Shown piece by piece: positions 1 through 6,329 of a stretch of 15,106 nt of DNA. Origin of the DNA: Candidatus Rokuibacteriota bacterium (GTDB taxonomy: Bacteria; Methylomirabilota; Methylomirabilia; Rokubacteriales; CSP1-6); NCBI GenBank assembly GCA_003220195.1, contig QHRT01000202.1, positions 1-15,106 of the forward strand, written 5' to 3'. Within the stretch, counting starts at the first letter, position 1. The number at the start of each line of letters is the position of its first letter. Under the pieces are notes generated by a model. That model saw only the letters and a program-made list of their open reading frames with translations. It searched no databases and had not been told where the DNA came from. The position numbers and the translations under genes were made by a program.

Positions 1-270
1 CTCGATCTCATCATGCCACGCGCTCGCATCGACGGCGTGGGCTTCCTCTCGGAGCTCAGCACGCGGGCCGAGCTCAAAAACATCCCGGTGGCGATTCTCT
101 CGGGGATCGGGGGGATCGTGAAGGACGCTCTGGATCCACACACCGCGCGGACACTGCGAATCTGCTCGGTGATCGAAAAGCCCATCGAGGTTGCACGTCT
201 CGTCCGCACCGTGCGCGACATCCTGAAACTTTCCGACGGCGCCGGCGATGGGTCGCCGGCGCCGGACTGA
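1..270 (+). CDS. Response-regulator receiver domain, C-terminal fragment (5' end outside window)
   Basis: The reading frame is open from base 1, so the gene begins upstream of the window. The visible 89 residues start LDLIMPR and continue with DGVGFLSEL, the region just after the phospho-acceptor of CheY-like receivers. By family position, the Asp at bases 4-6 would be the phosphorylated residue. Further on, VAILSG supplies the conserved Ser/Thr switch position, and the Lys of IEKPIE (around base 180) is the conserved active-site lysine. The protein ends shortly after the last receiver helix (VRDILKL) with an Asp/Gly/Pro tail, so there is no output domain on the C-terminal side. Either it is a stand-alone receiver, or any other domain lies N-terminal to it, outside the window. 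Its partner kinase cannot be seen. A strong hairpin occupies its last codons. Confidence 0.75.
   Translation, partial: LDLIMPRARIDGVGFLSELSTRAELKNIPVAILSGIGGIVKDALDPHTARTLRICSVIEKPIEVARLVRTVRDILKLSDGAGDGSPAPD
237..264. terminator. GC-rich 12-bp hairpin at the end of the receiver gene, between convergent genes
   Basis: Bases 237-248 and 253-264 are perfect inverted complements (12 bp) around a four-base loop, TGGG. The hairpin lies inside the last codons of the receiver gene, four bases before its stop, and 25 bases beyond the stop of the convergent oxidoreductase. No T-run follows on either strand, so it is not a textbook intrinsic terminator. Its position between convergent genes still suggests it stops or stabilises both transcripts. 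Confidence 0.5.
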
Positions 271-288
271 GGTCTCACGGCTTTCCGC

Positions 289-1197
289 TCAGGCGCCGAG
301 CTTCGGCTTCACCTCGGTCGCGAGCACGTCGATCGTCTTCATGATCGCGGGATAGGTCGTGTACGACACCTCGAGCGCGACGTGGCCGCAGCCGAGCTCC
401 GCGAACGTCCGGAGCTCGTCCGTGATCTTCGCCGGTGCGCCCCTGAGCACGTGGCGGTTGCCGAGCAGGCTCGTGTCGACGGCGGCGCGGTGCACGCCGT
501 CGATCGCGATCGGGATCCGGAGCGAGAGGTCCGGCGTTCCGTCTCGGCCGGCTTCCTTCCAGAACCTGGTCACGGTCTCCGCGCCCTGGCGAAAGGTCTC
601 CGGCGTCGACGACGTGGCGTGCCAGCCGTCGCCGTGCCGCGCGACGCGCCGCAAGGCGCCCTCGCTGCTGCCGCCGACCAGGATCGGCGGGCGCGGCTTC
701 TGGAGCGGCATCGGCGAGAACCTCACGCGCTGTAACTGATAGCGGCGCGTCTTGATCTCCGGCTCCTGGCTCGTCCAGAGAGCCTTGAAGAGCTCGATCG
801 CTTCCTCGCTTCGGCTCACACGCTCCTTGAACGGCACGCCGAGCGCGGCGAACTCTCCCTCGATCCAGCCGATGGCGACACCGACGATCAGCCGGCCGCC
901 CGACAGCACGTCGACGCTGGCCAGGAGCTTGGCGACCGGAATCGGCGAGCGATACGGCAGGATGACGACGCTCGTGCCGAGGCTGATGCGTTTCGTCACG
1001 CCGGCGAGCCAGGGCAGGACGGCCAGCGGATCCAGCATGTCCTCTCGGTAGATGACGTTCAAGTCCTCCGGCACGATGACGTGATCCGTCACCCAGACGG
1101 AGTCGAGCCCCGCCGTCTCCGCGTGCTGGACGACCTCGAGCATGCGGCCGGCCTCGATCGGCCGGCCGTAGTGCGGGACACAGATCCCGAGTTTCAT
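289..1197 (-). CDS. LLM-class (luciferase-like) flavin/F420-dependent oxidoreductase
   Basis: This 302-residue protein has the normal length of single-domain luciferase-like monooxygenases, cytoplasmic TIM-barrel enzymes that use reduced flavin or coenzyme F420. The start MKLGICVPHYGR is a typical first strand. AETAGLDSVWVTDH (around residues 26-39), VDVLSGGRLIVGVAIGW (95-111) and KPRPPILVGG (167-176) are the family's recurring blocks. It resembles the Rv2161c-type group of predicted F420-dependent oxidoreductases, but the cofactor and substrate cannot be told from sequence. An in-frame GTG lies five codons upstream, but a GGAGG at 1203-1207 is correctly spaced for the ATG at 1197, so I chose that start. 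The gene runs convergently to the receiver gene (18-base gap) and divergently from the amino-acid-type permeases, with a possible promoter near 1253-1258. Confidence 0.88.
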   Translation of the reverse strand: MKLGICVPHYGRPIEAGRMLEVVQHAETAGLDSVWVTDHVIVPEDLNVIYREDMLDPLAVLPWLAGVTKRISLGTSVVILPYRSPIPVAKLLASVDVLSGGRLIVGVAIGWIEGEFAALGVPFKERVSRSEEAIELFKALWTSQEPEIKTRRYQLQRVRFSPMPLQKPRPPILVGGSSEGALRRVARHGDGWHATSSTPETFRQGAETVTRFWKEAGRDGTPDLSLRIPIAIDGVHRAAVDTSLLGNRHVLRGAPAKITDELRTFAELGCGHVALEVSYTTYPAIMKTIDVLATEVKPKLGA

Positions 1198-1202
1198 GGC
1201 AG

Positions 1203-1207
1203 CCTCC
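1203..1207 (-). promoter_or_regulatory. Ribosome binding site that decides the start of the LLM-class oxidoreductase
   Basis: On the minus strand GGAGG sits five bases before the ATG at 1197. It lies inside the coding sequence if the upstream GTG at 1212 is used, which argues for the shorter protein. Confidence 0.6.
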
Positions 1208-1252
1208 GTCACGCGCGCGCGTTGATTTCCGGCGCGACGCCCTTGGGAGCCG

Positions 1253-1260
1253 AGTATAAA
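1253..1260. promoter_or_regulatory. AT-rich candidate promoter core in the divergent intergenic region
   Basis: In the 103-base GC-rich gap between two divergent genes, the only AT-rich patch reads TATACT on the minus strand (1258 to 1253) and TATAAA on the plus strand (1255-1260). The minus-strand match is a near-consensus -10 hexamer and would give a leader of about 50 bases for the oxidoreductase. The plus-strand match could serve the permease gene starting at 1301. I see no good -35 box at standard spacing for either direction. Confidence 0.35.
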
Positions 1261-1300
1261 TGGTGCCCGTGACTATCAGCGCACGCCGGAGCGCGGGGAC

Positions 1301-2023
1301 GTGACGTACCAGTTCAAGTGGAGCGTGCTCTGGACGGGTGACTCGGGACGCTGGCTCCTGCAGGGCCTCGTGACGACGCTCGAGATCTCGGCGCTCGCGT
1401 GGCTGCTCGCCGTGTTCCTGGGCGTCGCGGCCGGCGCGCTCCGGACCGTGCCGCTCCGCCCGCTCCGCGCGCTCGCCACGTTCTACGTCGAGTTCTTCCG
1501 GAACGTCCCGCTGCTCGTGTGGATGTTCTTCTGGTACTTCGGCGTGCCGCCGTTCCTGCCGCAGGCCGCCCAGCAGTGGCTCTTCAGCCACGGCGCGGAG
1601 TTCTGGGCCGGCATGTTCGCGCTCGGCGTGTATCACGGCGCCCGGATGTCCGAGGTGATCCGCTCGGGGATCCAGGCGATTCCGCGCACGCAGTTCGAGG
1701 CGTCCTTCGCGATGGGGCTGACGGTGTTCCAGGCGTACCGGCTCGTGATCATTCCGATCGCGCTCCGGCTCATCGTGCCGCCCATCACCAACGAGTCGCT
1801 GAACCTGCTCAAGAACTCCTCGGTCGCGCTGACCATCAGCGTCGCGGAGCTGACCTTCCAGACGCGCCAGGTCGAGACGTACACCGCGAGAGCGATCGAG
1901 GCGCTCACCGCCGGGACGCTGATCTACCTGGTGTTGTGCGTCGCGATCGCGACGATCATGACCCGGCTCGAGCGCCGCTTCGCGATCCCGGGGCTGATCG
2001 CCCGGGTCGGCGGCCCGGCGTGA
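1301..2023 (+). CDS. Polar amino acid ABC transporter permease (GltJ-like)
   Basis: This 240-residue integral membrane protein matches the His/Glu/Gln-type ABC permease family in length and layout. Its first transmembrane segment (residues 20-45) is followed by FYVEFFRNVPLLVWMFFWYFG (61-81), the hallmark 'EFFRNVPLLVQLF' block of GltJ/HisQ proteins. The cytoplasmic EAA loop, which docks on the ATPase, is at about 133-163 (EASFAMGL, then IIPIALRLIVPP). The start is GTG at 1301, preceded by a weak GGAG/GGGG purine stretch; no better in-frame start exists upstream. Its stop lies directly before the second permease, so both are probably translated from one mRNA and form a heterodimeric channel. 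The substrate is likely a polar amino acid or similar small molecule, but no binding protein is adjacent to confirm it. Confidence 0.88.
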   Translation: MTYQFKWSVLWTGDSGRWLLQGLVTTLEISALAWLLAVFLGVAAGALRTVPLRPLRALATFYVEFFRNVPLLVWMFFWYFGVPPFLPQAAQQWLFSHGAEFWAGMFALGVYHGARMSEVIRSGIQAIPRTQFEASFAMGLTVFQAYRLVIIPIALRLIVPPITNESLNLLKNSSVALTISVAELTFQTRQVETYTARAIEALTAGTLIYLVLCVAIATIMTRLERRFAIPGLIARVGGPA

Positions 2024-2025
2024 CC

Positions 2026-2694
2026 ATGCCGGACTTCTCGGTCGTCGCGAACAATTTTCGCTTCCTGATCGTGCAGGGGTTCTTCGGCATCGGCGGGTTC
2101 GTCGGCGGCACCCTGCGGCTGGCGGTACCGGCGATCGCGCTCGGCTTCGTGCTCCGGATCGGGATCGGCCTGGCGCGCCTGGCGCGCGCGCGGTGGATCC
2201 GCGTGCCCGCGACGATGTACGTCGAGTTCTTTCGCGGCGTGCCGCTCGTGATGGTGATCTTCTGGTTCTGGTTCATCATTCCGCAGCTCTTGGGGCTGCC
2301 GATCCCGGAGTACGGCGTCGCGCTCATCGCGTTCGTGATCTTCGAGGCGGCGTACTTCGGCGAGATCGTGCGGGCGGGCGTGCAGTCGGTGCCGCGCGGC
2401 CAGGTCGAGGCCGCGACGGCGGTCGGCCTCACCGGCGCGCAGACGATGCGCTACGTGGTGCTGCCGCAGGCGCTCCGCAACATGGTGCCGTCCCTGGTGA
2501 CCCAGATGATCGTGCTCTTCAAGGACACGTCGCTCGCCTCGATCATCGGATACGTCGATCTGACCAAGGCCGCGCAGATCGTCAACAACCGCGAGATCCG
2601 GCCGTTCGAGCTCTATCTCTTCATCGCGGTCGTCTACTGGCTCTGCACGTACTCGATGCCGCGGTTCGCGCGCCGGTTCGAGCGGGCGGTGTAG
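2026..2694 (+). CDS. Polar amino acid ABC transporter permease (GltK-like)
   Basis: This 222-residue second permease of the pair carries the family block MYVEFFRGVPLVMVIFWFWF (residues 64-83). Its EAA loop at about 128-156 (EAATAVGLTGAQTMRYVVLPQALRNMVP) is a better match to consensus than that of its partner. LFKDTSLASIIGYVDLT (164-180) is also typical. The ATG at 2026 is two bases after the upstream stop. A GTG at 2020 in the same frame overlaps that stop as GTGA and is an alternative start adding two residues. A much longer open frame reaches back to 1399, but that stretch is an out-of-frame shadow of the first permease. No binding protein or ATPase follows: the next gene is convergent. Confidence 0.88.
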   Translation: MPDFSVVANNFRFLIVQGFFGIGGFVGGTLRLAVPAIALGFVLRIGIGLARLARARWIRVPATMYVEFFRGVPLVMVIFWFWFIIPQLLGLPIPEYGVALIAFVIFEAAYFGEIVRAGVQSVPRGQVEAATAVGLTGAQTMRYVVLPQALRNMVPSLVTQMIVLFKDTSLASIIGYVDLTKAAQIVNNREIRPFELYLFIAVVYWLCTYSMPRFARRFERAV

Positions 2695-2733
2695 CTGTCT
2701 CACCGACCCGGTGCTCGCGGCCGGTGTGCGGGA

Positions 2734-3213
2734 TCAATTGAGTCGCGCGCGGGCCTCGTGGAGCGCGCGGTGGGCGCCCTTGTCGTCAGGCGCGATCCGC
2801 ACGGCGGCCTCGAGCTCGCGAAGGGCCTCCGGCCAGCGTCCCTGCCGCAGATAGATGCGGCCGAGGTTCATGAACGGGAACTGTCGCGGCTCGTAGCGCG
2901 TCGCGTGCTTGGCTCGCTCGAGCCACGGAATCGCTTCCTCGAGCTTGTCCTGCTGCATCAGATACACGCCGATGTCGTTGTAGGGGTTGCCGAAGTCCGG
3001 ATCGACCTCGATCGCCTTCAGACACTCCGCCGTGGCTTCCTCGAGCCGCCCCTGAAAGCTCATCGTCCAGCCGAGGAAGGTGTGGGCCTCGGCGGTCGGA
3101 TGGATCGCGATCGATTCACGGTAGAGCTCGATCGCCCGGTCGAGGTTGCCTTGCATCTGGTAGCGATACGCTTCCTGCCAGCGCTCGATCGCACGCGCAC
3201 GCTCTTCGCTCAT
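2734..3213 (-). CDS. Tetratricopeptide (TPR) repeat protein
   Basis: This is a 159-residue soluble protein built almost wholly of TPR helix pairs. Four units can be seen, at about residues 9-40 (QGNLDRAIELYRESIAIHPT), 41-75 (QGRLEEATAECLKAIEVDPD), 76-109 (QDKLEEAIPWLERA) and 111-145 (QGRWPEALRELEAAVRIAPD). Each carries the usual small/large hydrophobic spacing and the final 'P' turn. There is no signal peptide or membrane segment, so it is probably a cytoplasmic protein-interaction scaffold; the partner is unknown. The open frame extends upstream to 3366, but that part overlaps tenA and does not look like TPR. The ATG at 3213 lies 7 bases after the tenA stop and begins MSEERARAIERW, so I chose it. 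It is the last gene of the importer/tenA run. Confidence 0.82.
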   Translation of the reverse strand: MSEERARAIERWQEAYRYQMQGNLDRAIELYRESIAIHPTAEAHTFLGWTMSFQGRLEEATAECLKAIEVDPDFGNPYNDIGVYLMQQDKLEEAIPWLERAKHATRYEPRQFPFMNLGRIYLRQGRWPEALRELEAAVRIAPDDKGAHRALHEARARLN

Positions 3214-3220
3214 GGCGGCG

Positions 3221-3892
3221 TCAGACCGGCCAGCTCTCCCTTCGGAGGCCCATGTCCCAGAACATCCACTCGTACCGGCTGGTCGTGACGAAGTGTCGTC
3301 GCATGGCGTCGCGGTCGGCTTTGCGAAGGGGCGCGGCCATCTCGTCCGTCGCCGCGAGCACCGCACGGACGACGTCCCCGAACTCGGCGGACGCGTAGGT
3401 TCCGATCCAGCGCGCGTAGAGCGGATCAGGAGAGCCGGCCCGCTCCAGCTGCTTGCCGACTTCCCAGTAGATCCAGTAGCACGGCAGGACCGCGGCGACC
3501 ACTTCGTGGAACGGCAGGCCGTACGCGACCGCGAGCAGATAGGACGTGTACGCGAGATTGGTGGGCGCGAGCGGCGTCGTGGCGACGTCCTCGGGCGTCA
3601 TCCCGAACTCGGCGAAGAAGCTCTCGTGGAGCGACCGTTCGACCTTGAGCGCGCCGGCCGCGTGCTCGTTGAACATGATGATCCACTCGTCGCGCGGCGC
3701 GCGCGCGGCGGCCATGGAGAGCGCGCGGGCGAAGTCGCGCAGGTAGAGCGCGTCCTGCACGGCGTAGAAGCGGAAGCTCTCGCGCGGCAGCGAGCCATCC
3801 GTGAGCCCGGTCACGAACGGGTGACGGAGGATCGCGGCATAGATCGGATCGATCGCGTCCCAGAGCTCGCGGGTGAACGTCGTCACGCTCAT
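3221..3892 (-). CDS. tenA: TenA family aminopyrimidine aminohydrolase (thiaminase II)
   Basis: This 223-residue protein has the full TenA length. TenA is a cytoplasmic all-helical enzyme that hydrolyses aminomethyl-pyrimidine thiamine breakdown products to HMP for salvage, and can also cleave thiamine. Aligning by eye to Bacillus subtilis TenA with a constant offset of +3, every known active-site residue is present: Asp47 (YAVQDALYL), Tyr115, catalytic Cys138 and Tyr142 (LPCYWIYWEVG), Tyr166 and Glu208 (SRYEWMFWD). It is therefore very probably active. The ATG at 3892 overlaps the stop of the upstream frame as ATGA. AGGAGG at 3904-3909 lies 11 bases before it. It sits in a transport-gene run, which suggests salvage of an imported thiamine-related compound. 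No thiD, thiE or other thiamine gene is in the window. Confidence 0.93.
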   Translation of the reverse strand: MSVTTFTRELWDAIDPIYAAILRHPFVTGLTDGSLPRESFRFYAVQDALYLRDFARALSMAAARAPRDEWIIMFNEHAAGALKVERSLHESFFAEFGMTPEDVATTPLAPTNLAYTSYLLAVAYGLPFHEVVAAVLPCYWIYWEVGKQLERAGSPDPLYARWIGTYASAEFGDVVRAVLAATDEMAAPLRKADRDAMRRHFVTTSRYEWMFWDMGLRRESWPV

Positions 3893-4518
3893 GAGACCGG
3901 TCGCCTCCTCGGTTCGCGACCGCCGACCGGACGGCGCGGCGGCGTCAGCGCGCGAGGGTCGCGCGGCCGCGCACGGGATCGACGGTCAGGGTGAGGCACG
4001 TCGTAGACGACCACGGGCAGCGGCCCCACCTGCGCGCCCGCCACGTCGAGCCGCTGGATCATGACTTCCGGCGCTTCCACGGTGCCGGCGACGCCCACCA
4101 GCCGCACCTGCCGGCGGCTTTCGACCACGAGACCGGTGCGGGCGAATGCCGCGGAGGAGATCACGGTCCGGGAGGCGCCCGTGTCCAGCACCAGCGTGAG
4201 CTGGACGCCGTTCAGGTGCGCTTCCGCGCGAATCGGCGCGCCCGAGGTGTAGGTCAGCGAGCCGGACTGGGCGCCCGATTTTCCGGCGGCGGGTTTGTCG
4301 CCGGCCGGGGCGTCGCCGTCGGGCCGTTCGGACCGCGTCACCCGGACCTGGTCCCGATATTCCTCCGGGATCCGGTTCGGGTCCGTCGTGTAGTATACGA
4401 CGCCGTCGCGGTCGACCCAGTGGTAGACCTCAGCACTCGCCGGCCCGACGGCGCCGCACGACAAGGCGATGCCGGCGAGGAGAGGCAGGAACAGTGATCC
4501 GCGCGCCGGCCCGGTCAT
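3889..4518 (-). CDS. Exported DUF4124 / retropepsin-like aspartic protease protein, C-terminus frameshifted
   Basis: The present frame encodes 209 residues. An N-terminal signal peptide (cleavage likely after ASA, residue 29) leads into a DUF4124 motif, VYHWVDRDGVVYYTTDP (31-47). A charged linker follows, then a clan-AA aspartic protease core with the catalytic LVLDTGASRTVIS (109-121). The family's second conserved block, of the GLLGxxFL type, should follow VVVYDVPH (170-177) but is missing. From there the frame reads a low-complexity Arg/Pro tail to a stop that overlaps tenA. In the neighbouring frame, directly after the same point, the sequence reads LTVDPVRGRATLAR and stops at 3945-3947, which looks like the true family C-terminus. 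A short deletion near 3990 is therefore likely. The ATG at 4518 follows the upstream permease by 26 bases. Without the GLLG strand the protease fold is probably non-functional. Confidence 0.75.
   Translation of the reverse strand: MTGPARGSLFLPLLAGIALSCGAVGPASAEVYHWVDRDGVVYYTTDPNRIPEEYRDQVRVTRSERPDGDAPAGDKPAAGKSGAQSGSLTYTSGAPIRAEAHLNGVQLTLVLDTGASRTVISSAAFARTGLVVESRRQVRLVGVAGTVEAPEVMIQRLDVAGAQVGPLPVVVYDVPHPDRRSRARPRDPRALTPPRRPVGGREPRRRPVS
3945..3990 (-). other. Displaced original C-terminal frame of the aspartic protease gene
   Basis: Read from 3989 downward, this frame gives LTVDPVRGRATLAR and a TGA at 3947-3945. It resembles the closing strand of retropepsin-like bacterial proteases, unlike the Arg/Pro tail of the annotated frame. 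If restored, the gene would end 52 bases before the tenA start, and the tenA ribosome site at 3904-3909 would then be non-coding. Confidence 0.55.
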
Positions 4519-4544
4519 CCCGCTCTCGAGTCTACCCCGGCGTC

Positions 4545-5384
4545 CTATTTGATCGCGCCGGCCGTGAGCCCGGAGACGTAATAGTCGAGGAAGAAGACAT
4601 AGAGGACCACGATCGGGATCGAGCCGACCATGGCGCCGGCCATGAGCCCGCCCCAGTAGTAAATATCGCCCCGGATCAGCTCCTGGGTCACCCCGACGCT
4701 CGCCGTGATCTGGTCGGACGACGACGTGAACGTGAGGGCGTAGATGAACTCGTTCCACGAGAGCGTGAACGCGAAGAGCGCCGCGCACACCAGCCCCGGA
4801 ATCGCGATGGGCAGGATGATGCGGATCAAGGCCTGCACGCGCGTCGCCCCGTCGACCATCGCGCACTCCTCGATCTCCTTCGGCACGGTCTTGAAGTAAC
4901 CCATCAGCAGCCACGTGCAGAAGGGCACCAGGAACGTCGGATAGGTGGCGACGAGCGCCCACTTCGAGTCCGCCAGCCCGAGCCAGTTCACGACCTGGGC
5001 GAGCGGCAGGAAGAGCAGGGAGGTGGGCACCAGGTACGTGACGAAGATGCCGGTCCCGAACGCGGCGACGCCGAAGAAGGAAAACCGTGCGAGCGCGTAG
5101 GCAGCGATGGTGCCGATCACCAGCGAAACCGCGGTCGACAGCAGCGTCACCATCAGGCTGTTCTTGGTCCAGGTGAAGAACTCGGTGTCCCAGAAGAGCT
5201 TCGCGTAGTGCTCCAGCGTCACGCCTTGCCGGATCAGGAGTGGCACGGCCTGGCGATCGTAGAGCTCCTTGTCGGTCTTCAGCGACGTCAACGCCATGTG
5301 ATAGAAGGGGAACAGCGCGAAGATCAAGAACGGAGCGAGCAGCACGTGCGTCAGGATCTTCCCGCCGAGCTTGCGCCGTGACAT
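4545..5384 (-). CDS. Sugar-type ABC transporter permease (MalG/UgpE-like)
   Basis: This 279-residue inner-membrane protein is of the carbohydrate-uptake CUT1 type. A first transmembrane segment at 11-35 is followed by the family's LTSLKTDKELY loop, a six-helix-type core, and the EAA docking loop at about 171-200 (IEECAMVDGATRVQALIRIILPIAIPG). SWNEFIYAL at 209-217 is a signature of MalG-type subunits. The ATG at 5384 is a single base after the stop of the partner permease (TGA, G, ATG), so the 16 extra upstream codons of the open frame were dropped. It should pair with the MalF-like protein to form the channel. The substrate class cannot be fixed: CUT1 permeases also carry glycerol-phosphate, polyols and other solutes. 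Confidence 0.9.
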   Translation of the reverse strand: MSRRKLGGKILTHVLLAPFLIFALFPFYHMALTSLKTDKELYDRQAVPLLIRQGVTLEHYAKLFWDTEFFTWTKNSLMVTLLSTAVSLVIGTIAAYALARFSFFGVAAFGTGIFVTYLVPTSLLFLPLAQVVNWLGLADSKWALVATYPTFLVPFCTWLLMGYFKTVPKEIEECAMVDGATRVQALIRIILPIAIPGLVCAALFAFTLSWNEFIYALTFTSSSDQITASVGVTQELIRGDIYYWGGLMAGAMVGSIPIVVLYVFFLDYYVSGLTAGAIK

Positions 5385-5385
5385 C

Positions 5386-6324
5386 TCAGTACTGCTGGCG
5401 CCGGACGAACCGGAGCTGCGCCCACACCACAAACGCGAGCACCGGGAACAGGTAGAGCGAGATCGCCGCGCCCTCGCCGATGCGGCCGGTGTCGAGCCCG
5501 ATCATGCGCGCGAGCGTGGCGAAGAGATGCGTGGAGTTGATCGGGCCCCCGTGCGTCAGCACGAAGACGATGTTGAAGTCGCTGAACGTGAAGATCGTCG
5601 AGAACAGGACGACGATGGCGAGGACTGGCTTCAAGAGCGGAAGGGTGATGCACCAGAACCGTGCGAACGGGCCGGCGCCGTCGGCCTCGGCCGCCTCGTA
5701 CAGCTCTTTCGGGATCGCCACCAGGCCGGCGAGGATCGTGATCGCGAAGAACGGCAAGCCTCGCCACACGTTCACGGCGACGACGGCCGTCATCGCGTAG
5801 TACTTCTGGCCGAGCCAGTTCGGACCGGGGGGGCTCATCAGCCCGAGGGCAAGTCCGGTCCAGTTCACGACGCTGTAGAGCGAGTTGAACATCCAGGACC
5901 ACCCGAGCGTGGAGAGCGCGGTCGGGATGACCCACGGCAGCAGCACCGCGCCGCGAATCGAGCGCTTGAACCAGAGCTGCTGATTCAGGAGCAGCGCGAG
6001 CGAGATGCCGAGCACGAGCTTCAGTCCGACCGACGCGCCCGTGAACACGAACGCGTTCTGGAACGTCTGGCGAAACGCGTCGCTCCCCCAGAGGTTCACG
6101 AAGTTGGTGAAGCCGGTCAGGTGGCTGGGACGCCCGATGAAGGCGTTCGAGAGCGAGTAGTACACCGCCATGCAGAACGGGTACGCCACCAGCAGCACGA
6201 GGAGGATCAACGCCGGCGCGACGAACAGCGGGCCGAGGAGGGCCTCGCGATCGAGCGCCTCGCGGATCCGGAGCACGAGCGGCGGCCTGCGGGCCGCCTC
6301 GACGCGAAGCTCTCCGACCGCCAT
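5386..6324 (-). CDS. Sugar-type ABC transporter permease (MalF/UgpA-like)
   Basis: This 312-residue membrane protein is of the MalF/UgpA type. LFVAPALILLVLLVAYPF (33-50) is the usual first transmembrane segment, followed by VYYSLSN. ILAGLVAIPKELYEAAEADGA (197-217) with ITLPLLKPVL (226-235) is a clear EAA loop for contacting the ATPase. FVLTHGGPINSTHLFATL (254-271) is the conserved periplasmic block of the subfamily. The ATG at 6324 is five bases after the stop of the binding-protein gene. The open frame extending to 7104 lies antiparallel to no other gene but overlaps the binding-protein gene out of frame, so the extension is a shadow. It is co-transcribed with the binding protein and the MalG-like permease. 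Confidence 0.9.
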   Translation of the reverse strand: MAVGELRVEAARRPPLVLRIREALDREALLGPLFVAPALILLVLLVAYPFCMAVYYSLSNAFIGRPSHLTGFTNFVNLWGSDAFRQTFQNAFVFTGASVGLKLVLGISLALLLNQQLWFKRSIRGAVLLPWVIPTALSTLGWSWMFNSLYSVVNWTGLALGLMSPPGPNWLGQKYYAMTAVVAVNVWRGLPFFAITILAGLVAIPKELYEAAEADGAGPFARFWCITLPLLKPVLAIVVLFSTIFTFSDFNIVFVLTHGGPINSTHLFATLARMIGLDTGRIGEGAAISLYLFPVLAFVVWAQLRFVRRQQY

Positions 6325-6329
6325 GCCGG

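Noticed and set aside
275..1636. Long minus-strand open frame of about 450 codons
   Set aside because: It is an Arg/Ala-rich shadow lying over the LLM-class oxidoreductase and the first permease; such antisense frames are expected where third codon positions are nearly all G or C.
2695..2733. Small inverted repeat CACCG-ACC-CGGTG at 2701-2713 between convergent genes
   Set aside because: A five-base stem with a three-base loop is expected by chance in this composition and has no T-run.
4440..4470. Possible lipoprotein signal in the DUF4124 protein (ALSC near residue 21)
   Set aside because: The residues before Cys do not fit the lipobox well, and an ASA cleavage site for ordinary export follows a few residues later.
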